A DNA stretch of 64,000 nucleotides from Methylobacterium thuringiense (GTDB lineage: Bacteria; Pseudomonadota; Alphaproteobacteria; Rhizobiales; Beijerinckiaceae): NCBI RefSeq assembly GCF_022179645.1, contig NZ_BPRA01000025.1, forward strand, positions 1-64,000, given 5' to 3'. Of this stretch, positions 54,312 to 63,502 are shown one piece after another. How positions within the stretch are numbered: position 1 is the stretch's first letter; every line of letters starts with the position of its first letter. The translations under genes were made by a program, and so were the position numbers. The notes under the pieces are model-generated. The model was not told the DNA's origin. It was given only the letters and a program-made list of their open reading frames with translations, and did not search any database.

Positions 54312-55193
54312 ATGGTGGACATCCGGCACGAGACGGTGCGGGCGAACGGCGTGGACCTTCACGTCGCGCGAGCCGGGCAGGGGCAGCCGCTGGTCCTGCT
54401 GCACGGCTGGCCGGAATTCTGGCTTACCTGGGAGCCGGTGATGCAGCGCCTCGCCGACCGGTTCGACCTCATCGCGCCGGACCTGCGCGGCTTCGGCGCC
54501 AGCGAGAAGCCCGATCCCGGCCCCTCCGATCGGGCCGGCGCCGAGGTCCATGCGGCGGATATCGTCGCGCTGCTCGATGCCCTCGGCCTCGCACGGGCCG
54601 GACTCGTCGGGCACGACGTCGGCGCTTATGTCGGGCAGGCCCTGGGGCGGTCCGCGCCGGAACGGCTCACCGGTTTGTTCTTCTTCAACTGCCCCTATGC
54701 CGGCATCGGCTCGCGTCTGGCGCAGCCGGAGATGCTGGCCGAGATCTGGTACCAGTCCTTCCACCTCAAGGATTTCGCTGCCACGACGGTCGGCGCCTCG
54801 CGCGAGGGGTGCCGGGCCTATATCGGCCACTTCCTGCAACACTGGGCCGGCGGCAATCCGTCAGCCTTCGACGACGTGATCGAGGCCTTCACCGACAATT
54901 TCATGCTGCCGGGCAACCTGCAGGGCGGGTTCAACTGGTACCGCAGTGCCCAGGAAGGCCGCCTCGCCATGATCCGCGGCGAGAGCCCGAGCCTGCCGCC
55001 GATCACTGTCCCGACCTGCGTGCGCTGGGGGGATCGCGACCCGCTGTTTCCCTACGCCTGGACCGACCGCCTCGGCGAGTTCTTTGCGGATTTGGACTTG
55101 GCGCCGTTCGAGGGGGCGGGACACTTTCCGCATCGGGAACGGCCGGACGCGGCGGCGGCGGAGATCGCCCGCTTCTTCACGGGGAAGGCGTAG
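54312..55193 (+). CDS. Alpha/beta hydrolase, epoxide hydrolase/haloalkane dehalogenase-like
   Basis: A 293-residue enzyme. The motifs are LLHGWPEFW (oxyanion region), the nucleophile elbow GHDVGA with Asp102 as nucleophile and the late His in GAGHFPHRERP. The acid is probably the Asp of WGDRDPLF. The Asp nucleophile with HGWPE places it in the epoxide hydrolase/fluoroacetate dehalogenase group, which cuts via a covalent ester intermediate. The start ATG is at 54312, with GGAAGGAGCGG upstream. It is probably cotranscribed with the GNAT gene. Confidence 0.92.
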   Translation: MVDIRHETVRANGVDLHVARAGQGQPLVLLHGWPEFWLTWEPVMQRLADRFDLIAPDLRGFGASEKPDPGPSDRAGAEVHAADIVALLDALGLARAGLVGHDVGAYVGQALGRSAPERLTGLFFFNCPYAGIGSRLAQPEMLAEIWYQSFHLKDFAATTVGASREGCRAYIGHFLQHWAGGNPSAFDDVIEAFTDNFMLPGNLQGGFNWYRSAQEGRLAMIRGESPSLPPITVPTCVRWGDRDPLFPYAWTDRLGEFFADLDLAPFEGAGHFPHRERPDAAAAEIARFFTGKA

Positions 55194-55242
55194 CCGCGCA
55201 GCTCATACGGTTTCCAGGTGATCGAAGCGGTCGATGACAGCA

Positions 55243-55354
55243 CCCTCCTCCCCCTTGTGGGCAGGAGGTAGGAGGTGGGGGTGGTGCAGAAGGAGGCGCA
55301 ACGCTCGATCCTGAACCACCCCCACCCCTGGCCCCTCTCCACAAGGGGGAGGGG
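55243..55354. repeat. Palindromic intergenic repeat (family 3), copy 2
   Basis: Arms CCCTCCTCCCCCTTGTGGGC and CCACAAGGGGGAGGGG with the inner GGTGGGGGTGGTGC / CCACCCCCACCCC. It lies between the hydrolase and catalase-family genes; here the catalase start is 140 bases beyond, so it does not supply the ribosome binding site. Confidence 0.92.
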
Positions 55355-55493
55355 AAAAACCGGACGGTCCGATCCAACCGCTGGGAAACGGCCTCACACA
55401 GTCGTGACGGGTCGTCGGCGTACCGAGCGGACGATCCCGGGAACACCGGTCTACAGCCACGGTTCTCTGGAAGAATTCCAGGAGAGACACGGC

Positions 55494-56573
55494 ATGACCA
55501 GCACACCCGTCCGCTACAGGCCGGACGTCGAGGACGTGAAGCCCGACGAGGCGCAGACGATCGAAGGGCTCTGCGAGACCTTCGACACGATCCTCCAGAC
55601 CACGGCGGAGAATGACGGCCACGCGATCCGCTCGGTCCACGCCAAGTCGCACGGCATTCTCGAAGGCACGCTGACGATCGACGCGAACCTGCCGCCGGAG
55701 CTGGCGCAGGGTCTCTTCGCGAAGCCCGGCACCCACACGGTCTTCATGCGGATGTCGACCAATGCGGGCGACATCCTGCCCGACGCCGTCTCCCTCCCGC
55801 GCGGCCTCGCGCTGAAGGTGCTGGACGTTGACGGCGAGCGCCTGCCCGAGGCCGAGGGTACGACGCAGGACTTCGTCATGGTCAACGGCAAAGTGTTTCA
55901 GGCGCCGAACGCGGAAAAGTTCTTGGGCAGCCTCAAGCTCCTGGCGAAGACGACGGACCGGATCGAGGGGGTGAAGGTCGCGGCCTCCACCGTCCTGCGC
56001 GGCGTCAACAAGGCGCTGACGGCGGTGGGCATCGAGAGCCCGACGCTCGGTGCGCTCGGCGGCGCGCCGAACGTCGATCCCCTCGGCGAGACCTATTACA
56101 GCGTCACGCCGTTCCGCTACAGCGACTACATCGCAAAATTCTCCGTCGCGCCGGTCGCGCCCGCTCTGACCGCCCTCACCGGCACCGAGATCGATGCGTC
56201 GGGCCGGCCCGACGCGATCCGCGAAACGGTGCAAGCCGAGATGCGCGGGATCGAGGGCGTCTGGGAGTTCCGGGTCCAGCTCTGTCGCGACCTCGACCGC
56301 CAGCCGCTCGAGGATCCGACGGTGGAGTGGAACGAGGAGGAGGCGCCGTTCCAGCGGGTCGCCACCATCACCGCCCGCCCGCAGGACAGCTGGGACGCCG
56401 CCCAGGTCGACGCCGTGAACGAGCGCATGCGCTTCGGCGTGTGGACGGGGCTCGCCGCCCACCGGCCGTTGGGCAACATCAACCGCGCCCGCAACGCCCC
56501 CTATCGCCATTCCGCGAAGTTTCGGGAGCGCTTCAACGGCTGCCCGATCCACGAGCCGACAGGCGGCGACTGA
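55494..56573 (+). CDS. Catalase-family (y4iL-like) heme protein
   Basis: A 359-residue protein of the catalase superfamily, shorter than true catalases (about 480 or more). Candidate distal residues are His in VHAKSHGILEGTLTI (H49/H53) and Asn131 in DFVMVNGKVF, with TVFMRMSTNAGD matching the heme pocket arginine/serine segment. The C-terminal part (NERMRFGVWTGLAAHRPLGNINRARN) is the motif of y4iL-like catalase relatives. Whether it has catalase or peroxidase activity is unknown. ATG 55494 has AGGAGAG about ten bases before. Confidence 0.85.
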   Translation: MTSTPVRYRPDVEDVKPDEAQTIEGLCETFDTILQTTAENDGHAIRSVHAKSHGILEGTLTIDANLPPELAQGLFAKPGTHTVFMRMSTNAGDILPDAVSLPRGLALKVLDVDGERLPEAEGTTQDFVMVNGKVFQAPNAEKFLGSLKLLAKTTDRIEGVKVAASTVLRGVNKALTAVGIESPTLGALGGAPNVDPLGETYYSVTPFRYSDYIAKFSVAPVAPALTALTGTEIDASGRPDAIRETVQAEMRGIEGVWEFRVQLCRDLDRQPLEDPTVEWNEEEAPFQRVATITARPQDSWDAAQVDAVNERMRFGVWTGLAAHRPLGNINRARNAPYRHSAKFRERFNGCPIHEPTGGD

Positions 56574-56685
56574 CAGGTCGTCATCAGATAGCGTTCGATG
56601 CCGCCCCGCAGCTACCGAGCTTGCGAGGCAGTGTCACAGGGTTGGCTGCTGAGTTCGGCTCTCGTGCGGCTCAAGCGCTGCCGTC

Positions 56686-56715
56686 GTTGCTTCGCTAAGC
56701 TCGCAATGACGATGG
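56686..56715 (+). repeat. Partial copy of palindromic repeat family 5
   Basis: The sequence GTTGCTTCGCTAAGCTCGCA, then ATGACGATGG, matches the right arm of the 53616-53709 element; the left arm is not recognisable. It lies between the catalase-family gene and a leftward gene. Confidence 0.6.
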
Positions 56716-56745
56716 GGGATTGGCAGCGATCAACCGGACGTCGTC

Positions 56746-57444
56746 TCACCACAGCGAAAACTCGACGCCGAAATCCGTCGTCTTGAGCGGCTGGCAGGGC
56801 TCAGGATCTGCATGACAATCGACCTGCGGCACGAGCGCCAGCCGGCCGTGTGCGGCCTCGTCGAAGCGCAGCTTCACGGCTGGGTCGTCGGCCTTTTCGT
56901 AGACGAGGCTCACCTCGAAGCGCACGAGATCGCTCTGCCGCCGGTCCACGTAGACGATGAGGTCCCGCGAGACCGCCTCGCCCGGCGCGAGATCGGACGG
57001 GCTGGAATCGTCGTCCGTCGCGCCGGCAAACAGCGTGCCCTGGCGCAGCAGCACCGTCCCCGGCTCGTCGAGCCTGTATCCGGTCGTGTCCGTGACCCGG
57101 TTGCCGCGGCCGGTGGTGCCGGCCGGCTTCGAATCCTCCCCGAACCGGGCACGCACGCCGATCACGTTGTAGGTGAGGCCGAGCACCCGTACCCCCGCCT
57201 GACCGACGTTCTTGCGCATCACCGTCGAGCGGATGGCGACGTGATCGTCCCGTTCGCCCGCCATCACCAGGGTCGCCGTGACCGAGACGGCCGGCGGTTC
57301 GAGGCCCGGCTTGATCCGGGCCTCGTAGATGAAGGTGTAGACGCCCCAGGCGCCGGCCGCGATGATCGCGGCCGTCTGGACGAGGTTGTTCAGCCGTTCG
57401 GCGTCGAACCGACGGGCTTCTTTTGCGGGTTTTGAATCGGTCAT
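56746..57444 (-). CDS. Membrane-anchored hypothetical protein, last gene of the MoxR operon
   Basis: A 232-residue protein. A basic N-terminus (MTDSKPAKEARRFDAERLNN) precedes one membrane helix (AAIIAAGAWGVYTFIYEA, about 25-42). A soluble domain follows, beta-rich, with a central loop rich in Gly/Asp (DSKPAGTTGRGNRVTDTTG) and two Cys near the end (VDCHADPEPCQP) that may form a disulfide. It starts 24 bases after the vWA gene on the same strand. Function unknown. Confidence 0.75.
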   Translation of the reverse strand: MTDSKPAKEARRFDAERLNNLVQTAAIIAAGAWGVYTFIYEARIKPGLEPPAVSVTATLVMAGERDDHVAIRSTVMRKNVGQAGVRVLGLTYNVIGVRARFGEDSKPAGTTGRGNRVTDTTGYRLDEPGTVLLRQGTLFAGATDDDSSPSDLAPGEAVSRDLIVYVDRRQSDLVRFEVSLVYEKADDPAVKLRFDEAAHGRLALVPQVDCHADPEPCQPLKTTDFGVEFSLW

Positions 57445-57468
57445 GCTCTGTGGCGATCTGGCAGGGCG

Positions 57469-59553
57469 TCAAGCCGCCCGGCCACGCCGTCCCTCGACGA
57501 GCCACATCGCCAGCACCGCCAGGGCCAGCGCGGCGAGCGCCCACAACCCGAGCGCCAGCGGATAGACCTCGACCCCCAGAATATTGGCGCTGTCGCTCGG
57601 CCGGAAGCCGATCCAATCGGCGCCCCCTAAGCGGCCACCGCGTACGGCCTGGAGCCGCGGCACGGTGGTCGCGCCGTTGGCATCGGCGAGGCGGCGAATG
57701 GTGCCACCGCTGGATTCCGCCACGGCCTTCAGGCGCTCGGTGTCGCTGAAGACGTCGGCGAGTTCGCGCGGGTTGGCCGGGCCAACGCTGACGAAGGCCA
57801 CGAGATTGCCAGAGCGCAGCGTGTGCAGGCCGAGCTGCTCGGCCTCGAAGGCCGCGGTGAACAGGCCCGGCTCCGCTTGAGTCAGGTCGAGAGTGCGGGC
57901 GTTGCCGGTTGGGCCGGTGACGGTGACGGGTTCGGCCGTCTCCTTCATGGTCTGGCGCTCGACCCGGACCTCGCGGCCCCGGCCGGTGGTCTGGGCGCGC
58001 AGGGCCTCCTCCTCGAGGCCCGGCTCCTTCATCAGCCAGTGGGCGAGGCGGCGCAGCAGGTCGAGATAGGGGCCGCCCTGCTGGTAGCCGCGCGCCCAGA
58101 GCCAGGACTGGTCCGAGAGCATCAGGGCGACGCGGCCCTTCTCCTCCCGCGAGAGGTTCAGGAGCGGCAGGTTGCTCGCGCCGGACAGGATCGGCTGCAC
58201 GCCGGGCCGGGACTGCGCGGAGACGATGCGCAGCCAGTCGCCCCAGGCCGGCGGCTTCGACTCGGAGCCCGGTAGCGCCCGCGTCACCGGATGGCGCGTG
58301 CCGACATCGGTGATCGCCGCCTTGAACGCCTGCTCGACCACCTTGCCGTTCGGCTCGCCCGGCAGCACCGAGGAGAGCCGCGTGCGGGCGAGGCTCATCG
58401 GCGAGGCGAATTCCGGCCCTGCCGCCACCAGCAGCGCACCGCCCTCGCGGACGTAGCGGACGATGTTGTCGAAATAGGCCGACGGCAGCACGCTCTGGTT
58501 GGCGTAGCGGTCGAAGATGATCAGGTCGAAGTCCTTGATCTTCTGAACGAACAGCTCGCGGGTCGGAAAGGCGATCAGCGAGAGTTCGGAGATCGGCGTG
58601 CCGTCCTGCTTCTCCGGCGGGCGCAGGATGGTGAAGTGCACGAGGTCAACGTTGGCGTCGGACTTCAGGAGGTTGCGCCAGGTGCGCTCCCCCTGGTGCG
58701 GCTCGCCGGAGACGAGCAGCACGCGCAGCTTTTCGCGGATGCCCTCGATGGGGAGGACGGCGCGGTTGTTGACCGTGGTCAGCTCGCCCGGCAGCGGCTC
58801 GACCTCGATCTCGACGACGTTCGGGCCGCCATGCTCGATCTTGGTGGTGAGTGAGAACGGCTGGCCGGTGGGAAAGGTCTTGCGGCCGAGTTCCTCGCCG
58901 TCGCGGCGCACCGTGACGGTGGCGCTGCCGGTGCCGCCGCGCTCCTGCACCTCGGCGCGGATGGTCAGGTCCTTGCCGACGATGCCGAAGCGGGGGGCTT
59001 CCAGCATCTTGATCTGGCGGTCGCGCTCGTCGGGGTGGCCGGTGACCAGGACGTGCAGCGGCGCTTTGATGCCGAGCGCTTCGAGGGAGGCCGGGATGTC
59101 GTGTACGACGCCGTCGGTGAGCATGACGACGCCGGCCAGCCGCTCCGGCGGCACGTCGGCGAGCGACTGCGAGAGGGCGGTGAACAGCTTGGTGCCGTCG
59201 TCGCCGTCCTTGGCGTCCTGCACGTCGATGAAGCGTGGCTCGATGTTGGCGAGACCGCCGAAACGGCGCTCCAGCTCGGCCTTCACCTGATCGGTCATCT
59301 GCGGCCGGTCGCCGAGGGTCTGCGAGCCCGAGCGGTCGACGATGATCGCGGCCACGTCCTTCACCGGCTCGCGGTCTTCGCGGACGAGGGACGGGTTGGC
59401 GAGGGCGGCCAGTACCAGGGCGAGAGCCACGGCGCGCAGCAGCGCGGTCCGCCCGCGCGCGACGATGGCCAGCACGGCGAAGACCGCGACGACGATGCCG
59501 AACCCGGCGAGCACCGGCCACGGGATCAGCGGCGTGAAGCTGAGGCTCAGCAT
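57469..59553 (-). CDS. Membrane protein with von Willebrand A/glutamine-amidotransferase-like regions
   Basis: A 694-residue protein. Two N-terminal helices (about 10-55) precede a vWA-like region with metal-site sequence IVDRSGSQTL (D73, S75, S77). Then come beta domains (GKDLTIRAEVQERGG; VEIEVEPLPGELTTVNN) and a flavodoxin/GATase1-like segment (LRVLLVSGEPHQGERTWRNLLKS, LIIFDRYANQSVLP, YVREGGALLVAAGPEF). A C-terminal helix ends with WLVEGRRGR. This matches the large membrane subunit found in MoxR-DUF58-vWA operons, which are linked to envelope or metal-insertion chaperoning. Substrate unknown. Confidence 0.88.
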   Translation of the reverse strand: MLSLSFTPLIPWPVLAGFGIVVAVFAVLAIVARGRTALLRAVALALVLAALANPSLVREDREPVKDVAAIIVDRSGSQTLGDRPQMTDQVKAELERRFGGLANIEPRFIDVQDAKDGDDGTKLFTALSQSLADVPPERLAGVVMLTDGVVHDIPASLEALGIKAPLHVLVTGHPDERDRQIKMLEAPRFGIVGKDLTIRAEVQERGGTGSATVTVRRDGEELGRKTFPTGQPFSLTTKIEHGGPNVVEIEVEPLPGELTTVNNRAVLPIEGIREKLRVLLVSGEPHQGERTWRNLLKSDANVDLVHFTILRPPEKQDGTPISELSLIAFPTRELFVQKIKDFDLIIFDRYANQSVLPSAYFDNIVRYVREGGALLVAAGPEFASPMSLARTRLSSVLPGEPNGKVVEQAFKAAITDVGTRHPVTRALPGSESKPPAWGDWLRIVSAQSRPGVQPILSGASNLPLLNLSREEKGRVALMLSDQSWLWARGYQQGGPYLDLLRRLAHWLMKEPGLEEEALRAQTTGRGREVRVERQTMKETAEPVTVTGPTGNARTLDLTQAEPGLFTAAFEAEQLGLHTLRSGNLVAFVSVGPANPRELADVFSDTERLKAVAESSGGTIRRLADANGATTVPRLQAVRGGRLGGADWIGFRPSDSANILGVEVYPLALGLWALAALALAVLAMWLVEGRRGRAA

Positions 59554-59586
59554 GCGGCGGGGCCTTCAGTGGTGAACTGGCGTGTT

Positions 59587-59694
59587 CCCCTCCCCCTTGT
59601 GGGGAGGGGTAAGGGGTGGGGGTGGTGCCGCTTGGTGTTGCGAAGGCCGGTGGCACCACCCCCACCTCCAACTCCTCCCCACAAGGGGGAGGAG
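59587..59694. repeat. Palindromic intergenic repeat (family 3), copy 3
   Basis: Arms CCCCTCCCCCTTGTGGGGAG and CTCCCCACAAGGGGGAGGAG with the inner GGGTGGGGGTGGTGC / GCACCACCCCCACC, nearly perfectly complementary. It lies inside the MoxR operon, between the DUF4159 and vWA genes, where the gap is 169 bases versus 5-24 bases at the other junctions. Confidence 0.93.
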
Positions 59695-59722
59695 AGCCCG
59701 TCGCGGCAGAGCATCAAAAAAC

Positions 59723-62572
59723 TCACTGGCCCAGCCGCTCCAGCAGCGCCGGCACGTGCACCTGATCGGCCTTGTAGTTGCCCGTCAGCGTGTAGATCAC
59801 GATGTTGACGCCGCCGCGAAACGCCATCTCGCGCTGGCGCTGGTCGCCGCCGGACATCGGGTAGAGGGGGGCGCCGTCCTTGCTGAAGGCCCAGGCCGCG
59901 GCGAGGTCGTTGCCGGTGATGATGATCGGCGTGACGCCATCGCCGGCGCGTGCCGGCCGGCGCTCGGCGCCGTCCGTCGGGGCCGGGGGCAGGGCTTCGA
60001 CCCAGGTCTGGCCGGTGGTGTAGCGGCCTGGGAAGGTGTCCACGAGGTAGAAGGCCTTCGTGAGCACGTGGTCGCTCGGGATCGGCTCCAACTCGGGCAC
60101 TTCCAGCGTCGCCAGCATCTTTCGCAGGTACAGGCCCTCAGGGGTGGGCGGACCGCCGGGGCGGGCGACCTGGGCGTCGCGGGTGTCGAAGATCACAGTG
60201 CCGCCGTTGCGCATGAAGGCGTCGATCTTGCGGATGGCGGCCTCGCTCGGCTGCGGCCGGCCGGCGACGATCGGCCAGTAGATCAGCGGGTAGAAGGCCA
60301 GCTCGTCCTTGGCCGGATCGATCGCGGCCGGCTCGCCGGGCTCCAGCGCCGTGCGCGCGGCGAGCACCTGGGTCAGGCCCGACAGCCCGCTGCGGCTTGC
60401 CGTATCGACGGCTTCGTCGCCGGTCGTCACGTAGGCGAGGCGGGTGATGAGGGCGGATTCGGTGTTGCCGGCGCGGACGGACGGCCCGCCCTCTGCGCGG
60501 GCTGGACTGGCGCTCGGCGAGAGCGCGAAGAGGCCGACGGCAAAAAACGCGATCAGCGCCGGACGGCTGCGCAGGCGGCCGATGAGGCCGTTGCCGGATC
60601 CGCCACGGCCTCGTCCCAAAAATCCGCCGAGCCAGAGGCCGGCGAGGGTGTCGAGGATCAGGAGGGCCAGGGCGAGGCTGAACAGGACGGCGCGCAGGTC
60701 CAGCGTCTCGGCCCCGCCGAGGCCGCCGATGCGGGCGCCAGCGATGCCGGAGATGTCCAGCGGCTTCAGGCGGTCGTCGGCCTTGAGCGCGTTGACGCTG
60801 ATGCCGTCCTCGGCCGGCCCGTAGAAGCCGGGCGGGTGGTCGTGCGTGGCGCGGTCACCGTAATCGGCCGAGACGGCGGTGGCGGAGGCCGGCGGGCTGC
60901 CGAGCGCGCCGAAGCCGTCGAGGGTCAGACGCGGTGCGAGCACGGCCGCCTTGGCCTGGGAGCCGTCGCCGGTGGCCGGCTTCGCGCCCGAGCCGGCCAT
61001 GCCGACGACCCGGCGCAGCATGTCGACGAAGAGCCCCGAGAGCGGCAGGTTCGACCAGGTCGTGTCGGCGGTGACGTGGAACAGCACCAAGAGCCCCTGT
61101 CCGCGCTTCTCGGCAGTGACGACGGGCGTGCCGTCCTGCAGAGAGGCCCAGGTCTTGGCCGGAAGATCGCCGTCGGGCTCGGCCAGGATCTGGCGGCGCA
61201 CGCCGATGTCGGCCGGCGGCTTGAGGCCGGCGAAGGGGCTCTCGGGCGGGAAGTCGGCCACCGTCTTCGGGTTGTCCCAGGAGAGGGTACCGCCGAGGTT
61301 GCGCCCGCCGCGGCGCAGCCGCACCGGCACCAGCGGGTCGTTGCCGGCAGCCAGCCGCGGGCCGGCGAAGCGCAGGAGCAGGCCGCCCTCGTCGACGAAT
61401 TTCTCGACACGCCCGAGGGTCTTGTCGTCGAGCGCGCCGACATCGGCCAGCACCAGAACGGTGACCTGGTTGTCGAGCATCTGGCCGATCGCCTCGGCCG
61501 TACCCTGGCCGCCTCGGGACTGCTGCACGTCGGCGAAGGGCGTAAGAGCGCGGGAGAGGTAGTAGGTCGGCGCGAGCAGCGGCTGCGCCTGATCGGCCGT
61601 GCCGCCAAAGACGAGGCCGACGCGGCGGCGCTTACCGCGCTCGTCCATCAGCACCACGGCGCCTGCCGAGCGCTCGCCGGCCACTTCGAGCCGGGCGATG
61701 GTGTTGCGGATCTCGACCGGCAGGTCGAAGCCGATCTCGGCCTCGGTGGCGGCCGGCTCGAAGGTGAACGGCATCTCGGCGAGCGGCAGGCCCTTCAGGT
61801 CGAGGGCGCGCACGACGCCGGCATCGCGGCCGTTCGGGGCGGCGCGCAAGACGTGTGCTTTGAGCTGGCCGCCGGCCTCGCCCCCGGCGAGCGCCAGGGC
61901 GGGGGGCTGTTCGGCCTTGAGCACGGTCAGCGCCGTACCGTGTTTCGTCATCAGCTCGGACAGCGACTTCGAAAAACCGGTGCCGGCATCCTCGATGCCG
62001 TCGCTGATCCAGACGATGGCGGCGTTCGGCGTCCTGTCGAGGAAGGTGGCGATCTGCGGGAGATGCGCGGCACGGTCGGTGAGGATCGGGCGCGGCTGCA
62101 CGGCGCGCAGGCGCTCCAGGGCGGCGGCGGGGGCCTTGGCCTCGAAGGCGGCCACCGGGTCGGCGGTCGGCAGCAGCGCTACGGGGCGGCCCTCGCGGGC
62201 GGCGCCCTCGATCTCGTCGGTCGCGGCGCGCAGCCGGTCGCGCCAGTCGTGCGCGGTACCGATGCCGTTATCCAGGAGCACCAGCAGCGGCGTGCGACCG
62301 GCGGCGGCGCCGATGCCGGCCGGGTTCCAGACCGGGCCGGACACAGCGAGGATCAGGCAGGCGGCGGCGAGGATGCGCAGCAGCAGCAGCCAGGGCGGCG
62401 TGCGGGCCGGCGTCTCGCGCTTCGGCATCAGGTCGGCGACGAGGGCGAGCGGCGGGAATTCGATGCGGCGCGCCCGCGGCGGCGTCACCCGCAGCAGGAA
62501 CCACAGGGCCGGCAGCGCGGCGAGGGCTGCCAGCGCGAGGGGGGCGGCGAAGGTGAGGGGGACTCCGAACAC
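59723..62572 (-). CDS. BatA-like/DUF4159 membrane protein
   Basis: A 949-residue protein. The N-terminal helices and RIEFPPLALVADL are BatA-type, with LLVLLDNGIGTAHDWRDRL as a degenerate vWA start. A central part includes TVLVLADVGALDD, and further helices lie near LRAVLFSLALALLILDTLAG. The C-terminal DUF4159 domain carries RLAYVTTGDEAVD, GGTVIFDTRDAQVARPG and GVTPIIITGNDLAAAWA. It follows DUF58 by 10 bases. The gene belongs to a conserved alphaproteobacterial operon of unknown detailed role. Confidence 0.88.
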   Translation of the reverse strand: MFGVPLTFAAPLALAALAALPALWFLLRVTPPRARRIEFPPLALVADLMPKRETPARTPPWLLLLRILAAACLILAVSGPVWNPAGIGAAAGRTPLLVLLDNGIGTAHDWRDRLRAATDEIEGAAREGRPVALLPTADPVAAFEAKAPAAALERLRAVQPRPILTDRAAHLPQIATFLDRTPNAAIVWISDGIEDAGTGFSKSLSELMTKHGTALTVLKAEQPPALALAGGEAGGQLKAHVLRAAPNGRDAGVVRALDLKGLPLAEMPFTFEPAATEAEIGFDLPVEIRNTIARLEVAGERSAGAVVLMDERGKRRRVGLVFGGTADQAQPLLAPTYYLSRALTPFADVQQSRGGQGTAEAIGQMLDNQVTVLVLADVGALDDKTLGRVEKFVDEGGLLLRFAGPRLAAGNDPLVPVRLRRGGRNLGGTLSWDNPKTVADFPPESPFAGLKPPADIGVRRQILAEPDGDLPAKTWASLQDGTPVVTAEKRGQGLLVLFHVTADTTWSNLPLSGLFVDMLRRVVGMAGSGAKPATGDGSQAKAAVLAPRLTLDGFGALGSPPASATAVSADYGDRATHDHPPGFYGPAEDGISVNALKADDRLKPLDISGIAGARIGGLGGAETLDLRAVLFSLALALLILDTLAGLWLGGFLGRGRGGSGNGLIGRLRSRPALIAFFAVGLFALSPSASPARAEGGPSVRAGNTESALITRLAYVTTGDEAVDTASRSGLSGLTQVLAARTALEPGEPAAIDPAKDELAFYPLIYWPIVAGRPQPSEAAIRKIDAFMRNGGTVIFDTRDAQVARPGGPPTPEGLYLRKMLATLEVPELEPIPSDHVLTKAFYLVDTFPGRYTTGQTWVEALPPAPTDGAERRPARAGDGVTPIIITGNDLAAAWAFSKDGAPLYPMSGGDQRQREMAFRGGVNIVIYTLTGNYKADQVHVPALLERLGQ

Positions 62573-62582
62573 GTGTCTCTCC

Positions 62583-63497
62583 TCAGCCGCTTCCGCGCGC
62601 GGCGGCGACGAGCGTGAGCAAGCGGAGCGCCGCCTCGCTCGCCGGGCGATCGGTGCGGTGGATCGTCAGCGTCCAGCCCTGGGCACGGGCGATCTCGGAG
62701 AGGCCGTCGCGGTGCTGCGCGATCCGCGCGCGATAGGCCTCGCCCCAAGCGCCGGCATCGCCGATGTCGAGCGTTACCCCGCCCTCGGGCTCGTGCAGCA
62801 CGGTCTGGCCGGAGAAGGGGAAGGTCTCTTCGATCGGGTCGACGATGACGACGAGGTGGCCGTGCGTGCCGCGGGCCGAGATCGCTTGCACCGACTCGCG
62901 CACCCGGTCGAGCGGAGTCAGGAAGTCGCTGACGAGAATGGTCTCGTCGAAGCGGCCGGGCGTAGATGTCGGAGGTAGATCCTGCGTCAGGCCGGGCGTG
63001 TCGTGCGCCAGCGTCTGCGCCATGCTCTCGACGATGCCGCGCGACGACACCGGACGGGTCAAGCCGAGCAGCCCGACGCGCTCGCCGCCTTCCACGAAGG
63101 TGTCGGCCAGCGCCAACCCGAGCACCAGCGCGCGCTCAACCTTCGGCGCCAGGGCGAGATCGGACGCAAAACCCATGGAAGCGGAGCGGTCGATCCAGAA
63201 CCAGATGGTGTGGGCGGCCTCCCACTCGCGCTCGCGGACGTAGAGCCGGTCGTCATGGGCCGAGCGGCGCCAGTCGATGCGCGCCGCCGCCTCGCCGCTC
63301 ACGAAAGGCCGGAACTGCCAGAAGGTCTCGCCCGGTCCCGCCCGACGTCGGCCGTGCAGGCCATGGGCCAACATGCTCGACACGCGCCGCGCCTCCAGGA
63401 TCAGCCGCGGCATCCGGCTCGCGAGCGAGAGCGCACTCTCGGTCTCGCCGCGGCCGGGCGCCCTTCGGTCGGCCGCGATGAGCCGGGTGGTGGCCAT
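62583..63497 (-). CDS. DUF58-domain protein (vWA-like)
   Basis: A 304-residue protein. It has the DUF58 hallmark ARIDWRRSAHDDRLYVRERE (about 72-91) and a vWA metal-site segment FWIDRSASMGF (D103). A conserved-looking ILVSDFLTPLDRVRESV occurs later. It is an intermediate member of MoxR operons, likely binding the MoxR ATPase. It starts five bases after the moxR stop. Confidence 0.92.
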   Translation of the reverse strand: MATTRLIAADRRAPGRGETESALSLASRMPRLILEARRVSSMLAHGLHGRRRAGPGETFWQFRPFVSGEAAARIDWRRSAHDDRLYVREREWEAAHTIWFWIDRSASMGFASDLALAPKVERALVLGLALADTFVEGGERVGLLGLTRPVSSRGIVESMAQTLAHDTPGLTQDLPPTSTPGRFDETILVSDFLTPLDRVRESVQAISARGTHGHLVVIVDPIEETFPFSGQTVLHEPEGGVTLDIGDAGAWGEAYRARIAQHRDGLSEIARAQGWTLTIHRTDRPASEAALRLLTLVAAARGSG

Positions 63498-63502
63498 CGG
63501 TG

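Noticed and set aside
50492-59694. CRISPR array made of the recurring palindromes
   Set aside because: Copies are about 4-5 kb apart with genes between them, without regularly sized spacers and without cas genes.
59582-62617. 1011-codon rightward frame opposite the DUF4159 gene
   Set aside because: Antisense shadow; it begins within translated palindromic repeat and has no family features.
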